Assembly (NCBI GenBank): GCA_030447505.1
Contig: JAUJOT010000006.1
Span: 186,001-250,000, forward strand
Origin: Solirubrobacteraceae bacterium
GTDB lineage: Bacteria > Actinomycetota > Thermoleophilia > Solirubrobacterales > Solirubrobacteraceae
Direction: 5' to 3'
DNA length: 64,000 nucleotides
Position 1 is the stretch's first letter. The number at the start of each line of letters is the position of its first letter. Below are positions 24,026-32,234 of the stretch, one piece after another. Below the pieces are notes generated by a model, which was given only the letters and a program-made list of their open reading frames with translations, was not told where the DNA came from and did not search any database. The position numbers were made by a program, and so were the translations under genes.

Positions 24026-24712
24026 CTACGGCGCGGGCGCGGGCGCTTGCGGCGATGGCTCGGGTTCGGGCTGCGTCTCGTCGGGCGCCGCCCGCTCCGT
24101 GCCCTCGGGCGCCACGGTCGTCGTCTCCGCAGGCGGCACGGTCGTGGTCTCCACCGGCGGGACGGTGACCGTCGGTGCATCCGCGTCCGGCTCGGTCTCA
24201 CTCGGCGTCGTCGTCGTGGTCGTCGTGGCCGGCTGCGAGGGCTCGTCCTCTCCGCCGAAGAACGTCGTCTGGCGACCGCCGCCCGACGCCGAGCTGCCGG
24301 CGACGAACTCCGGCACGGTGATGATCACCGCTGCGACGAGGAAGCCGAGCAGCCCGGTGACGACCGCCATCTTCCAGGCATGCCCGCCACCGCCGCGCGA
24401 GCTGCCGGCGATCTCGCCCTGCTGGGCGACGCGCTCGCCGATCGCCTGCGGTGGCGCCGCCGGCTCGTTCGGCGCCGCCGCGCTGCGTACGACGCCACGT
24501 ACGGGAACCGCTCGCGCGACCGCGTATGTCGGGCGGGCGAGCGCCTCCTTGAGCAGCGCGACCAGGACCGGCATCGCCGCCGCCGCGCCGAGCGTCCCCG
24601 GCGCCCAGATCTTCGAGACGGTATACGCCGCTGCCGCAGACGCGGCAGCGGTGATAGCCAGCGTCGGCAGGTCCACGCCGCCGCTGCGAGGAGATGTGTT
24701 TGATGCGCTCAC
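24026..24712 (-). CDS. Hypothetical membrane protein with Thr/Pro-rich extracellular tail (228 aa)
   Basis: Not recognised as a named family. GTG start (VSASNTSPRSGG). Two predicted membrane segments (about 17-60, Ala-rich with a short break, and about 115-137, MAVVTGLLGFLVAAVIITVP) flank a Pro/Ala-rich cytoplasmic loop. The last 80 residues are low-complexity (TTTTTTTPSETEPDADAP, PPVETTTVPPAETTTVAP), typical of cell-wall-spanning or surface-exposed stalks in actinobacteria. The gene starts 276 bp from the divergent pepF gene. Confidence 0.7.
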   Translation of the reverse strand: MSASNTSPRSGGVDLPTLAITAAASAAAAYTVSKIWAPGTLGAAAAMPVLVALLKEALARPTYAVARAVPVRGVVRSAAAPNEPAAPPQAIGERVAQQGEIAGSSRGGGGHAWKMAVVTGLLGFLVAAVIITVPEFVAGSSASGGGRQTTFFGGEDEPSQPATTTTTTTPSETEPDADAPTVTVPPVETTTVPPAETTTVAPEGTERAAPDETQPEPEPSPQAPAPAP

Positions 24713-24988
24713 AACCCTCGCGGCTGCCCGCTGGCGAACGCGTCTAACCGTCTAGCGAAGCGACGCTTAACGTAGTGCGACGCGGTTCCGGGGCGCTTGA
24801 GGAACCCTCTGCCGGGTCGCGCTCCGAAGAGGCGCCCCGGCGTCTGGGTGGCGCGGCCTCACACCTCGATGGCCTCGCTCTCTGCGGTCCGGTTCCGCGT
24901 CGCAGGACGAAGATACGACCGGGCCGGACCGAAGTTCAAGAGCCAAAACGCACAAAGCGCGCATTCTGCGTGAAATATCCTCTCGGCG
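24713..24988. promoter_or_regulatory. Divergent promoter region with 9-bp inverted repeat and pepF -10 box
   Basis: TATCCT at 24976-24981 lies 7 nt before the pepF ATG, a leaderless-type promoter. CCGGGGCGC (24788-24796) and GCGCCCCGG (24832-24840) form a perfect 9-bp inverted repeat with a 35-nt loop, of unknown use. No protein-coding frame is evident. Confidence 0.45.
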
Positions 24989-26776
24989 ATGACCGTCGAA
25001 GATGTCTCCTGGAACCTTTCACCACTCGTCCACGGCGAGGGCGACGCCGGCGCTGACCGCCTCGTCGACGAGGCCGCCGAGCGCGCGCAGCGCTTCGCCG
25101 AGACCTACGCAGGCCGCGTCGCCGAGCTGACCGGTGCGCAGTTCGCCGCTGCGGTCAGCGAGCTGCAGGAGATCTCAGAGCTCGCCTCGCGTTCGGGCCA
25201 CTACGCGATGCTGCGCTTCAGCGTCGACACCGCCGATCCGCAGATCGGCGCGCTGATGCAGCGCATGCAGGAGAAGAGCACCGCGATCGAGACCCAGCTG
25301 CTGTTCTTCGAGCTCGAGTGGGCGGCGCTCGAGGACGACCGCGCCGACGAGCTGCTGGCCGCCGACGGCTTGGACACCGCGCGCCACTTCCTGCGCTCCG
25401 CGCGGCGCTACCGCCCGCACCTGCTCTCCGAGCCCGAGGAGAAGATCCTCGCCGAGAAGTCGATCTCCGGAAGCTCGGCATGGTCGCGGCTGTTCAGCGA
25501 GCAGGTCTCGGCGCTGCAGGTCGCGCTGCCCGACCAGGACGAGCCGGTGCCGCTGGATGCCGCGCTGGCACGGCTTATGTCGCCCGACCGCGAGCTGCGC
25601 CGCACGAGCGCCGAAGCGGTCACGGCCGCGCTCGCGCCGGGACTGCGCACGCGCGCCTACATCTTCAACACGCTGCTGCACGACAAGGCCGTCGACGATC
25701 GCCTGCGCCACTACGACAACTGGCTCGCCGCGCGCAACCTCGCCAACGAGGCCTCCGACGAGTCCGTCCAGGCGCTGCTGAGCGCCGTCCGCAACCGCTA
25801 CGAGATCCCGCGCCGCTGGTACCGCCTCAAGGCGCAGCTGCTCGGCATCGACCGGCTCGCGGATTACGACCGCATGGCCGCCGTCACGCAGGACGACGAG
25901 CCCGTCGAATGGGAGGACGCCAAGGAGCTCGTGCTCGCCTCCTACGCCGATTTCACCCCCGAGCTCGGCGATCCCGCGCGCACGTTCTTCGACGACGAGC
26001 GCATCGACGCTCCGCCGCGGCCGGCCAAGCGCGGCGGAGCGTTCGCCGCCTACACCGTCCCCTCGGAGCACCCATACCTGATGCTCAACTACACCGCCAA
26101 GCGACGTGACGTGCTCGTCCTCGCGCACGAGATGGGTCACGGCCTGCACGCCGAGCTCGCGCGTCCGCGCGGCGTGCTCGAGCAGGGAACGCCGCTGACG
26201 CTCGCCGAGACGGCGTCGGTGTTCGGCGAGACGCTCGTCTTCGGTCGGCTGCTCGATCAGGCGCCGACGCCCGAGTCGCGCCTGTCGCTGCTGGCCGAGT
26301 CGATCGAGGGCTCGATCGCGACCGTGTTCCGGCAGACGGCGATGAACCAGTTCGAGGACCTCGTCCACACCGCGCGCCGCACCGAGGGCGAGCTCGCCGT
26401 CGAGCGCCTCAACGAGCTGTGGGCCCAGTCGCAGGAGGAGATGCTCGCCGACAGCGTGCAGCTCACCGACGGCTACCGCTCGTGGTGGTCCTACGTGCCG
26501 CACTTCATCTCGACGCCGGGCTACGTCTACGCCTACGCCTACGGTCAGCTGCTCGCGCTGTCGATCTACAAGCGCTACGTCGACGAGGGTTCCTCGTTCG
26601 TGCCGAGCTACCTCGAGCTGCTGCGCGCCGGGGGCTCGCGCAGTCCCCAGGAGCTTGGCCAGATCGTCGGCATCGACCTCGCCGACCCCGGCTTCTGGGA
26701 CAGCGGGCTGGATCTCGTCGAGGCGCAGCTCGAGGAGGCCGAGGCGGCCGCCCAGGAGGCGCTTTCGCGCGCGTAG
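24989..26776 (+). CDS. pepF: M3B-family oligoendopeptidase F
   Basis: A 595-residue zinc metallopeptidase that cleaves short peptides in the cytoplasm. The zinc site is HEMGH (His380, Glu381, His384) with third ligand Glu407 in LAETASVFGE. The helical N-terminal half and the C-terminal block YVYAYAYGQLLALSIYKRY are typical of PepF. The ATG start is preceded by TATCCT at 7-nt distance and no Shine-Dalgarno. The length matches the family (about 600). It would recycle peptides released by the proteases encoded around it. Confidence 0.94.
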   Translation: MTVEDVSWNLSPLVHGEGDAGADRLVDEAAERAQRFAETYAGRVAELTGAQFAAAVSELQEISELASRSGHYAMLRFSVDTADPQIGALMQRMQEKSTAIETQLLFFELEWAALEDDRADELLAADGLDTARHFLRSARRYRPHLLSEPEEKILAEKSISGSSAWSRLFSEQVSALQVALPDQDEPVPLDAALARLMSPDRELRRTSAEAVTAALAPGLRTRAYIFNTLLHDKAVDDRLRHYDNWLAARNLANEASDESVQALLSAVRNRYEIPRRWYRLKAQLLGIDRLADYDRMAAVTQDDEPVEWEDAKELVLASYADFTPELGDPARTFFDDERIDAPPRPAKRGGAFAAYTVPSEHPYLMLNYTAKRRDVLVLAHEMGHGLHAELARPRGVLEQGTPLTLAETASVFGETLVFGRLLDQAPTPESRLSLLAESIEGSIATVFRQTAMNQFEDLVHTARRTEGELAVERLNELWAQSQEEMLADSVQLTDGYRSWWSYVPHFISTPGYVYAYAYGQLLALSIYKRYVDEGSSFVPSYLELLRAGGSRSPQELGQIVGIDLADPGFWDSGLDLVEAQLEEAEAAAQEALSRA

Positions 26777-26891
26777 GCAGCCGGCTCGTCACTGCATCGA
26801 GCGCGCGTCGGACGAGCGGCCTGACGCCGCCGGTGAGAAGTCGGCGCCTGAGCTCGCCGGAGTTCCGGCGCGCGCTGTCACAATGGATGGC

Positions 26892-27788
26892 ATGAGTCAG
26901 CACTGGCCGGCACCTCCGGCACCCCCGGGCTTCGCTCCCGCCTCGCGCGTCGAGGAGCCGCTGGCCCCTGCGCGGCAGCCCCAGCCGCAGCGCACGCCGG
27001 CGCCGCAGCCGGACCAGCGCCCGTGGTGGCGTCGCAGCCTTTCGCTGCTGGTGGTCATCGGACTCCTCGCGCTGAAGTGGGGCAAGGCCGCGCTGCTGCT
27101 GCTGCCGAAGGCCAAGGTGCTCACGACGTCGGCGACGATGCTCGTCTCGATCGCCGCCTACAGCCTGATCTGGGGCTGGAAGTTCGCGCTCGGCTTCGTC
27201 CTGCTGCTGTTCGTACACGAGATGGGGCACGTCATCCAGCTGCGCCGCGAGGGCATCGAGGCCAGCGCGCCGATGTTCATCCCGTTCCTCGGCGCCGCGG
27301 TGATGGCGAAATCGCTCGGCGACGACGCGACGGCCGAGGCGCGCGTCGGCCTCGCGGGCCCGATTCTCGGCACGCTCGGGTGCCTCGCGCTGCTGCCGAT
27401 CGCATTCGCCACGGGCGAGGACTTCTGGTACGCGCTGATCTTCACCGGCCTGTTCCTCAACCTCTTCAACCTGCTGCCGGTGGTGCCGCTCGACGGTGGT
27501 CGCGCGATGGCCGCGCTGTCGCCCTGGATGTGGTTCGTCGGGCTCTTCGCGATGCTCGTGCTCGCCTTCACGTACCCCAACCCGATCATCCTCCTGATCC
27601 TGCTGCTGGCCGGCTTCGAGACCTACAGGCGCTGGAAGGCGCGCCAGGCCGGCGACGCGGCCGCGCTTGCGTACTACCGCGTGAAGCCCGCGCACCGGCT
27701 GGCGGTCCTCGGCGTCTACCTGGCGCTGATCGTCGTCTGCGCCGTCGGCATGGGGCTCACGTTCGTCCAGCGCGACATCCCCGCCTAG
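26892..27788 (+). CDS. M50-family intramembrane metalloprotease (site-2-protease-like)
   Basis: A 298-residue protein with a Pro/Gln-rich cytosolic start (1-45) and about six membrane helices. The zinc motif HEMGH (His109) sits in FVLLLFVHEMGHVIQL, and the third ligand is Asp201 in NLLPVVPLDGGRAM. Family members cut membrane-embedded substrates, often anti-sigma factors, and this simple form has no PDZ domain. ATG 26892 is chosen because CACAAT ends 7 nt upstream; ATG 26883 is an alternative. The ABC exporter genes follow 15 bp downstream. Confidence 0.88.
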   Translation: MSQHWPAPPAPPGFAPASRVEEPLAPARQPQPQRTPAPQPDQRPWWRRSLSLLVVIGLLALKWGKAALLLLPKAKVLTTSATMLVSIAAYSLIWGWKFALGFVLLLFVHEMGHVIQLRREGIEASAPMFIPFLGAAVMAKSLGDDATAEARVGLAGPILGTLGCLALLPIAFATGEDFWYALIFTGLFLNLFNLLPVVPLDGGRAMAALSPWMWFVGLFAMLVLAFTYPNPIILLILLLAGFETYRRWKARQAGDAAALAYYRVKPAHRLAVLGVYLALIVVCAVGMGLTFVQRDIPA

Positions 27789-27803
27789 CCCCTGGGTGTC
27801 GAG

Positions 27804-28706
27804 ATGGCCGAGATCACGGTCCAGCGCCTGACCAAGCGCTACGGGGAGACGCTCGCAGTCGACGACCTGTCCTTCACGGTGCAGGCGGGCCGCGTGACGG
27901 GCTTTCTCGGGCCTAACGGCTCAGGCAAGTCGACGACGATGCGCGCGCTGCTCGGCCTCGTGCGGCCCACGAGCGGTCGCGCGCTGATCATGGGCAGGCC
28001 GTTCGCCGAGCTGAGCGATCCGGTGCGCGCCGTCGGTGCGGCGCTCGACGCGCACGACGTGCATCCCGGCCGCTCCGGGCGCGCGCACCTGAGGACGATC
28101 GCGGCGGCGGCGGGCCTGCCGACGTCGCGCGTCGACGAGGTGCTCGACATGGTCGAGCTGACGCCCGCGCGCGACCGGCGCGTCAAGGGCTACTCGATGG
28201 GCATGCGCCAGCGCCTCGCGCTCGCCGCGGCGCTGCTCGGCGATCCGAAGATCCTGATGCTGGACGAGCCGGCCAACGGCCTCGACCCGCAGGGCATGCG
28301 CTGGCTGCGCGACATCCTCGTGCGGCTCGCCGGCGAGGGGCGCGCGGTGCTGATCTCCAGCCACGTGCTCTCCGAGGTCGAGCAGACCGTCGACAGCGTC
28401 GTCGTGATCGGGGCCGGGCGGCTGGTCATGCAGGGCTCGCTCGCCGAGCTCGTCAAGGGCGACCGGCGGCCGGCGCTCGTGCGCTCGCCGCGCGCCGCCG
28501 AGCTGCGTGAGCTGCTGGAGGACGCCGGCGCAAGCGTCGCCAGCGACGGGCGGCGCGACTCGATGCACGTCCACAACGCGTCGCTGGAGGAGATCGGAAC
28601 GCTGGCGGCCGACCACGGCATCCCGATCTTCGAGCTGACGCATGAGGTCACGACGCTCGAGGATCGCTTCCTCGAGCTGACCGGCGAAGGCGGGAACGTG
28701 CGATGA
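27804..28706 (+). CDS. ABC exporter ATP-binding subunit (CcmA/BcrA-like)
   Basis: A 300-residue ATPase: Walker A GFLGPNGSGKSTT (about 33-45), signature YSMGMRQRLALAAALLGDPK (SMGMR replacing LSGGQ, common in BcrA-type proteins), Walker B ILMLDEPANGLDP, switch His in ISSHVLSEVE. Start ATG at 27804. Its stop overlaps the permease start (ATGA). BcrA-like proteins work in peptide-antibiotic efflux or lipid export; the cargo here is unknown. Confidence 0.92.
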   Translation: MAEITVQRLTKRYGETLAVDDLSFTVQAGRVTGFLGPNGSGKSTTMRALLGLVRPTSGRALIMGRPFAELSDPVRAVGAALDAHDVHPGRSGRAHLRTIAAAAGLPTSRVDEVLDMVELTPARDRRVKGYSMGMRQRLALAAALLGDPKILMLDEPANGLDPQGMRWLRDILVRLAGEGRAVLISSHVLSEVEQTVDSVVVIGAGRLVMQGSLAELVKGDRRPALVRSPRAAELRELLEDAGASVASDGRRDSMHVHNASLEEIGTLAADHGIPIFELTHEVTTLEDRFLELTGEGGNVR

Positions 28707-29425
28707 ACGCCCTGAAGTCCGAATGGCTGAAGCTCGTGTCGGTTCGCACGACGTGGGGGCTGCTGGGCGCGATGGTCCTGATCGAGGGCCTGGCGGCGGG
28801 TCTCGTGACCGGCCTCGGCGACATCGAGGACCTGCGCAGGGGAAACGTCGCGACGTTCATCATCGGCACGCACCTGGCGACCGTCTTCATGTTCACGCTC
28901 GGCGCGCTGCTGTCGACGAACGAGTTTCGCCACGGGACCGCGAACTCGACGTACGTCGTCACCCCCAAGCGCGAGCGCGTGGTGCTGGCGAAGCTCGCCG
29001 TCGGGCTGGCGGTCGGGGTGGTCGGCGCGCTGCTGTACATCGCGGTCAACGCCGGTCTCGGCCTGTCGATCCTGTCCTCGCGCGGTGTCGTCGTGGACGC
29101 CGACACGGCGGTCAACGGCTACGTCGGCGTCGGCGTCGGGCTCGTCCTCGGCTGCCTGTTCGGCGTCGCGCTCGGTTCGCTGCTGCGCAACCAGGTTCTC
29201 ACGATCATCGTCGGCCTCGTGCTGTTCCTGCTCGCGGGCACCGTGGCGCTGTTCATCGGCAGCGACGTCGGCCGGTACTTCCCGGGCGAGGCGCTGCTGG
29301 CGCTGCAGAACACCCCGAGCGTCGACCTCCTGAGCCAGACCGACGGCGGCCTCGTGCTCGCGGCCTACTGCGTCGTGCTCGGGATCGCCGGGATGATCTT
29401 CACGCGCCAGCGGGAGATCACGTAG
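28703..29425 (+). CDS. ABC exporter permease subunit (ABC-2 type)
   Basis: A 240-residue membrane protein with about six helices. It opens MNALKSEWLKLVSVRTTWGL, the usual start of BcrB/NatB-like permeases, and has the EFRHGTANSTYVVTPKRERV block between helices 2 and 3. It overlaps the ATPase gene by four bases, so the pair is translationally coupled. Confidence 0.88.
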   Translation: MNALKSEWLKLVSVRTTWGLLGAMVLIEGLAAGLVTGLGDIEDLRRGNVATFIIGTHLATVFMFTLGALLSTNEFRHGTANSTYVVTPKRERVVLAKLAVGLAVGVVGALLYIAVNAGLGLSILSSRGVVVDADTAVNGYVGVGVGLVLGCLFGVALGSLLRNQVLTIIVGLVLFLLAGTVALFIGSDVGRYFPGEALLALQNTPSVDLLSQTDGGLVLAAYCVVLGIAGMIFTRQREIT

Positions 29426-29433
29426 GGACCCAC

Positions 29434-29468
29434 CAAGGCCGGCCGCGACGCTCGACAGCCGGGCCTTG
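29434..29468. terminator. Bidirectional terminator between convergent genes
   Basis: CAAGGCCGGC and GCCGGGCCTTG form a stem with one bulged base, between the ABC permease stop (29425) and the VOC gene stop (29479). Confidence 0.6.
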
Positions 29469-29478
29469 ACCTGCACGT

Positions 29479-30063
29479 TCAGCGGTATGCCGCCTTCGCC
29501 GAGCGGTCATCCGACAGCGAGTCGCGCGAACGCGCGACGAGTGCCTCGATCGCATCGGCGAGGTGCTCCTGTTCGATGTTGTAGTCCCCGCGCGCGACCC
29601 TGAGGCGATGGGCCTCGAGGAGCACGTCGGCGTGCGTGTGACCGGCCGGCGGCTGGAAGCGGTAGGAGGCCAGCTCGATCAGGAGCCCGAGCGGATCCTC
29701 GAAGTAGATCGAGTCCATGAAGCCGCGGTCCTTGACGCCGCTGTGTGAGATGCCGCGCTCGTCGAGTCGCTCGACGGCCTGCGCGAAGGTCGCCTGCGAG
29801 ATCGCGAACGCCACGTGGTGCACGCAACCGGGATCGGAGGGCGTCCGGGTCGGGTCGACCGCGCGCTCTTCGTTGGTGAAGATCGTGATCAGACGGCCGT
29901 CGCCGGGGTCGAAGTACAGGTGGCTCTCCGACGCCCGATCGAGGTTGGGCTGCTCGAAGACGAACGGCATCCCGAGCACGCCCTCCCAGAAGTCGATCGA
30001 CGTCTGCCGGTCGGCCCCGACGATCGTTATGTGGTGAACGCCCTGGCTCTGGAGCTTGCGCAT
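29479..30063 (-). CDS. VOC-superfamily protein (glyoxalase/extradiol-dioxygenase fold)
   Basis: A 194-residue protein with the vicinal-oxygen-chelate fold. Paired motifs supply the metal ligands: VHHITIVGADRQTSIDFWEG (His near 10), SHLYFDPGDGRLITIF, VHHVAFAISQATFAQAVERL (second His pair) and IYFEDPLGLLIELASY (Glu). The tail after the fold (about 55 residues) is helical. Glyoxalase, ring-cleaving dioxygenase or resistance functions are all possible. ATG start at 30063. Confidence 0.85.
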   Translation of the reverse strand: MRKLQSQGVHHITIVGADRQTSIDFWEGVLGMPFVFEQPNLDRASESHLYFDPGDGRLITIFTNEERAVDPTRTPSDPGCVHHVAFAISQATFAQAVERLDERGISHSGVKDRGFMDSIYFEDPLGLLIELASYRFQPPAGHTHADVLLEAHRLRVARGDYNIEQEHLADAIEALVARSRDSLSDDRSAKAAYR

Positions 30064-30137
30064 CGCCGTAGGGTCGCACGACCGGCATCTGCCCGTGGGG
30101 CGGCGGATCGCAGCAGGCGCCGCTGCTCGGCGTCGCC

Positions 30138-30617
30138 TCAGCGCCGGACGGCGCGCAGCGCCCGGTCCATCTCCCGCTTCGTCTCGCGTTCCTTGATCGA
30201 GTGGCGCTTGTCGAACTGGTCCTTGCCCCTTGCGACCGCGATCTCGACCTTCGCGCGGCCGTCGGAGAAGTAGATCCGCGTCGGGACGAGCGTCAGGCCC
30301 TTCTCCTTGACCTGCGCGGCGAGCTTGTCGATCTGGCGGCGGTGGGCGAGCAGCCGGCGGTCGCGCTCGGGCTCGTGGTTGGCGCGCGCCGCCGGGCCGT
30401 AGGGCGGGATGTGGACGTTGTGCAGGTACAGCTCGCCGTCGCGGATGAGCGCGTAGCCGTCCTTCAGCTGCGCCCCGCCCTCGCGCAGCGCCTTGACCTC
30501 GGTGCCCTGCAGAACGATCCCGCACTCGAGCCTCTCGAGCAGCTCGAAGCGATACGACGCGTAGCGGTTCGAGGCGACGTCACCGGGCGCCACCTTGCGC
30601 TTCTTGGCCTTGGCCAT
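30138..30617 (-). CDS. smpB: SsrA-binding protein SmpB
   Basis: A 159-residue partner of tmRNA, needed for trans-translation. Conserved blocks: NRYASYRFELLERLECGIVL, GTEVKALREGGAQLKDGYAL, ELYLHNVHIPPYGPA, RRLLAHRRQIDKL, GLTLVPTRIYFSDGRAKVEI and KRHSIKERETKREMDRALR with the basic C-terminal helix. The ATG start at 30617 is preceded by TAAGCT (30630-30625) at 7 nt with no Shine-Dalgarno, so its mRNA is probably leaderless. It is not next to ftsX, unlike in many actinobacteria where ftsE-ftsX-smpB are adjacent. Confidence 0.96.
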   Translation of the reverse strand: MAKAKKRKVAPGDVASNRYASYRFELLERLECGIVLQGTEVKALREGGAQLKDGYALIRDGELYLHNVHIPPYGPAARANHEPERDRRLLAHRRQIDKLAAQVKEKGLTLVPTRIYFSDGRAKVEIAVARGKDQFDKRHSIKERETKREMDRALRAVRR

Positions 30618-30694
30618 GCAGGCGAGCTTAGGGCCTATCCCGCTAGGCCCCGCACGATGCCGCGCCCGATGACCGCGTCGCGGAGGCGGGACGG

Positions 30695-31327
30695 CTAGCG
30701 CACGCGACCGCAGGCGATACGGGCGCCCGAGTCGCCGGTTGCGAGCGTCGTCGCGTCCGGATCCGGCTCGTAGCGCTCGGTCGGGATGTTGGCGTGGTTG
30801 TCGGGCAGCGCGTGCACGATGACGGCGCTGCCGTCCGCGTCGCGCAGGTCGGCCAGCGAGAAGCGGTCGGTGCTGAACCGGGCCTGCGCCTTGCCCCCCG
30901 ACATCACGAGCAGCGGCGGCATGTCGCCGGCGTGTCCGGGGTGCGCGTCTCCAGCCTCGTTGAGGTGCGGTCCGGCGGTCATGAAGCTCGGGGCCTCGCA
31001 CTTGCCGACTGCGTGGACATGGAAGCCGTGAAAGCCGGGCGAGAGGTTGCGGACCCTGACGGTGACCCGCAGCGCACGACTCCTGCCGCGGCGCTCGAAG
31101 CGCACCGTACCGACCTTCTCGCCGGTCGCGTCGACGAGGGTCGCGCGCGCCTTTCGTCTGTCGTTGGACGACGACCTGTGCTTGGACTCCGACTTGTCCT
31201 TGGACTTCGACTTGTGCTTGGACTCCGCGCCCTGCGCGAGCAGGGCGGCCGACAGCGCGGTCACGAGCACGGCGCCCGTCAGCGCAAGCGCCGCGACGAC
31301 GGTATTGCGGCGTCTCATCCAGCTCAT
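30695..31327 (-). CDS. sodC: Exported Cu/Zn superoxide dismutase
   Basis: A 210-residue protein. The N-terminal hydrophobic segment (about 9-30) is a signal peptide or anchor, followed by a Lys/Ser-rich linker (SKHKSKSKDKSESKH). The SOD domain has the copper ligands in GFHGFHVHAVGKCE, the zinc loop in GPHLNEAGDAHPGHAGDMPP and a late active-site block SAVIVHALPDNHANI. It converts superoxide to peroxide outside the membrane. GGGAGG (31339-31334) lies 6 nt before the ATG and a TATACA-like -10 is visible further upstream, so this gene has a conventional leader. Confidence 0.93.
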   Translation of the reverse strand: MSWMRRRNTVVAALALTGAVLVTALSAALLAQGAESKHKSKSKDKSESKHRSSSNDRRKARATLVDATGEKVGTVRFERRGRSRALRVTVRVRNLSPGFHGFHVHAVGKCEAPSFMTAGPHLNEAGDAHPGHAGDMPPLLVMSGGKAQARFSTDRFSLADLRDADGSAVIVHALPDNHANIPTERYEPDPDATTLATGDSGARIACGRVR

Positions 31328-31437
31328 CCGATGCCTCCCGGTCGACGGTCTTCCCCGACTGGCCCTGTATACCTCACGCGCCGTCGCTCAGGGGCCGGAA
31401 TCGACACCTTGGCGCGGCTGCGCGCGGCAAACAGCTC

Positions 31438-32124
31438 TCAGTCGCAGCCGAGCCAGGCGAGCGCGCGCCGCGCGAGGCGTGGCGGCACGCTATGGCCACC
31501 GTCGAACTCCTCGTACGTGACGTCGTAGCCGCTGGCGCGCAGTGCCGGCACGAGGCGTCGGCTGCAGCGGTCGATCGGCAGGACGCGGTCGGCGACGCCG
31601 TGCGTGACGAACAGGCGCGGCTGCCCCACCCGGCTCGCCGCTGCGGCGAAGCCGGGCGAGAAGGCGATGAGGTGCGTGAACAGGTCGCCGTTGGCGATAC
31701 CGAGCGACAGCGCGTAGGACGCCCCGTCTGAGAATCCGCCCAGCACGACTCGGGCCGGGTCCACCGGACAGGTCGCGAACACGTGCTCGAGCGCGACGTC
31801 GAGGAAGTCGACATCGGGCCCGAAGCCGCCGCTGATGACGTCCCAGGTCGAGCTGCGGGCGTCCGGCGCAAAGAGAAGCAGGCCATGCGCGTCGGCGAGG
31901 TCGTCGAGCAGTGCGATCCCGGCCGGTGCCGATGCTCCCGCGCCATGCAGCAGGACCACGAGCGGGACCGGACGTGCCGCCGCAGCAGCCGGGACGTGCA
32001 ACAGCCCGTCTCGCTCGTACCCCAGCCCCAGCGCGCTTCGGCCGACAGGGGCCCGCAAGCCGACGCCGGCGCTGGGGCGCGCCTGCAGGCGTCCGTCGCG
32101 CCCACGCGCGCCCAGCTCTGGCAC
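31438..32124 (-). CDS. Alpha/beta-hydrolase, phospholipase/carboxylesterase (YpfH/LPQC-like) type
   Basis: A 228-residue protein. Oxyanion block VVLLHGAGASAPAGIALL, nucleophile elbow LGGFSDGASYAL (Ser), acid region VTHGVADRVLPIDR (Asp), His in FDGGHSVPPRLARRAL. This order and the short length fit the predicted-esterase group. GTG start at 32124; the first 40 residues are Arg/Gly/Ala-rich and may not belong to the fold. It is divergent from the frameshifted nuclease-like gene at 32235. Confidence 0.82.
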   Translation of the reverse strand: MPELGARGRDGRLQARPSAGVGLRAPVGRSALGLGYERDGLLHVPAAAAARPVPLVVLLHGAGASAPAGIALLDDLADAHGLLLFAPDARSSTWDVISGGFGPDVDFLDVALEHVFATCPVDPARVVLGGFSDGASYALSLGIANGDLFTHLIAFSPGFAAAASRVGQPRLFVTHGVADRVLPIDRCSRRLVPALRASGYDVTYEEFDGGHSVPPRLARRALAWLGCD

Positions 32125-32234
32125 GTCAGGCCTCGCCCCGATCGCTGCCGTCGCCGCCGCCGTCGTCGCCGGCGTACGTGCGCGCCCGGTTGGTGTGGCG
32201 CTCGTACACCTGCGACCCTCTGATTCCGAGCCTC

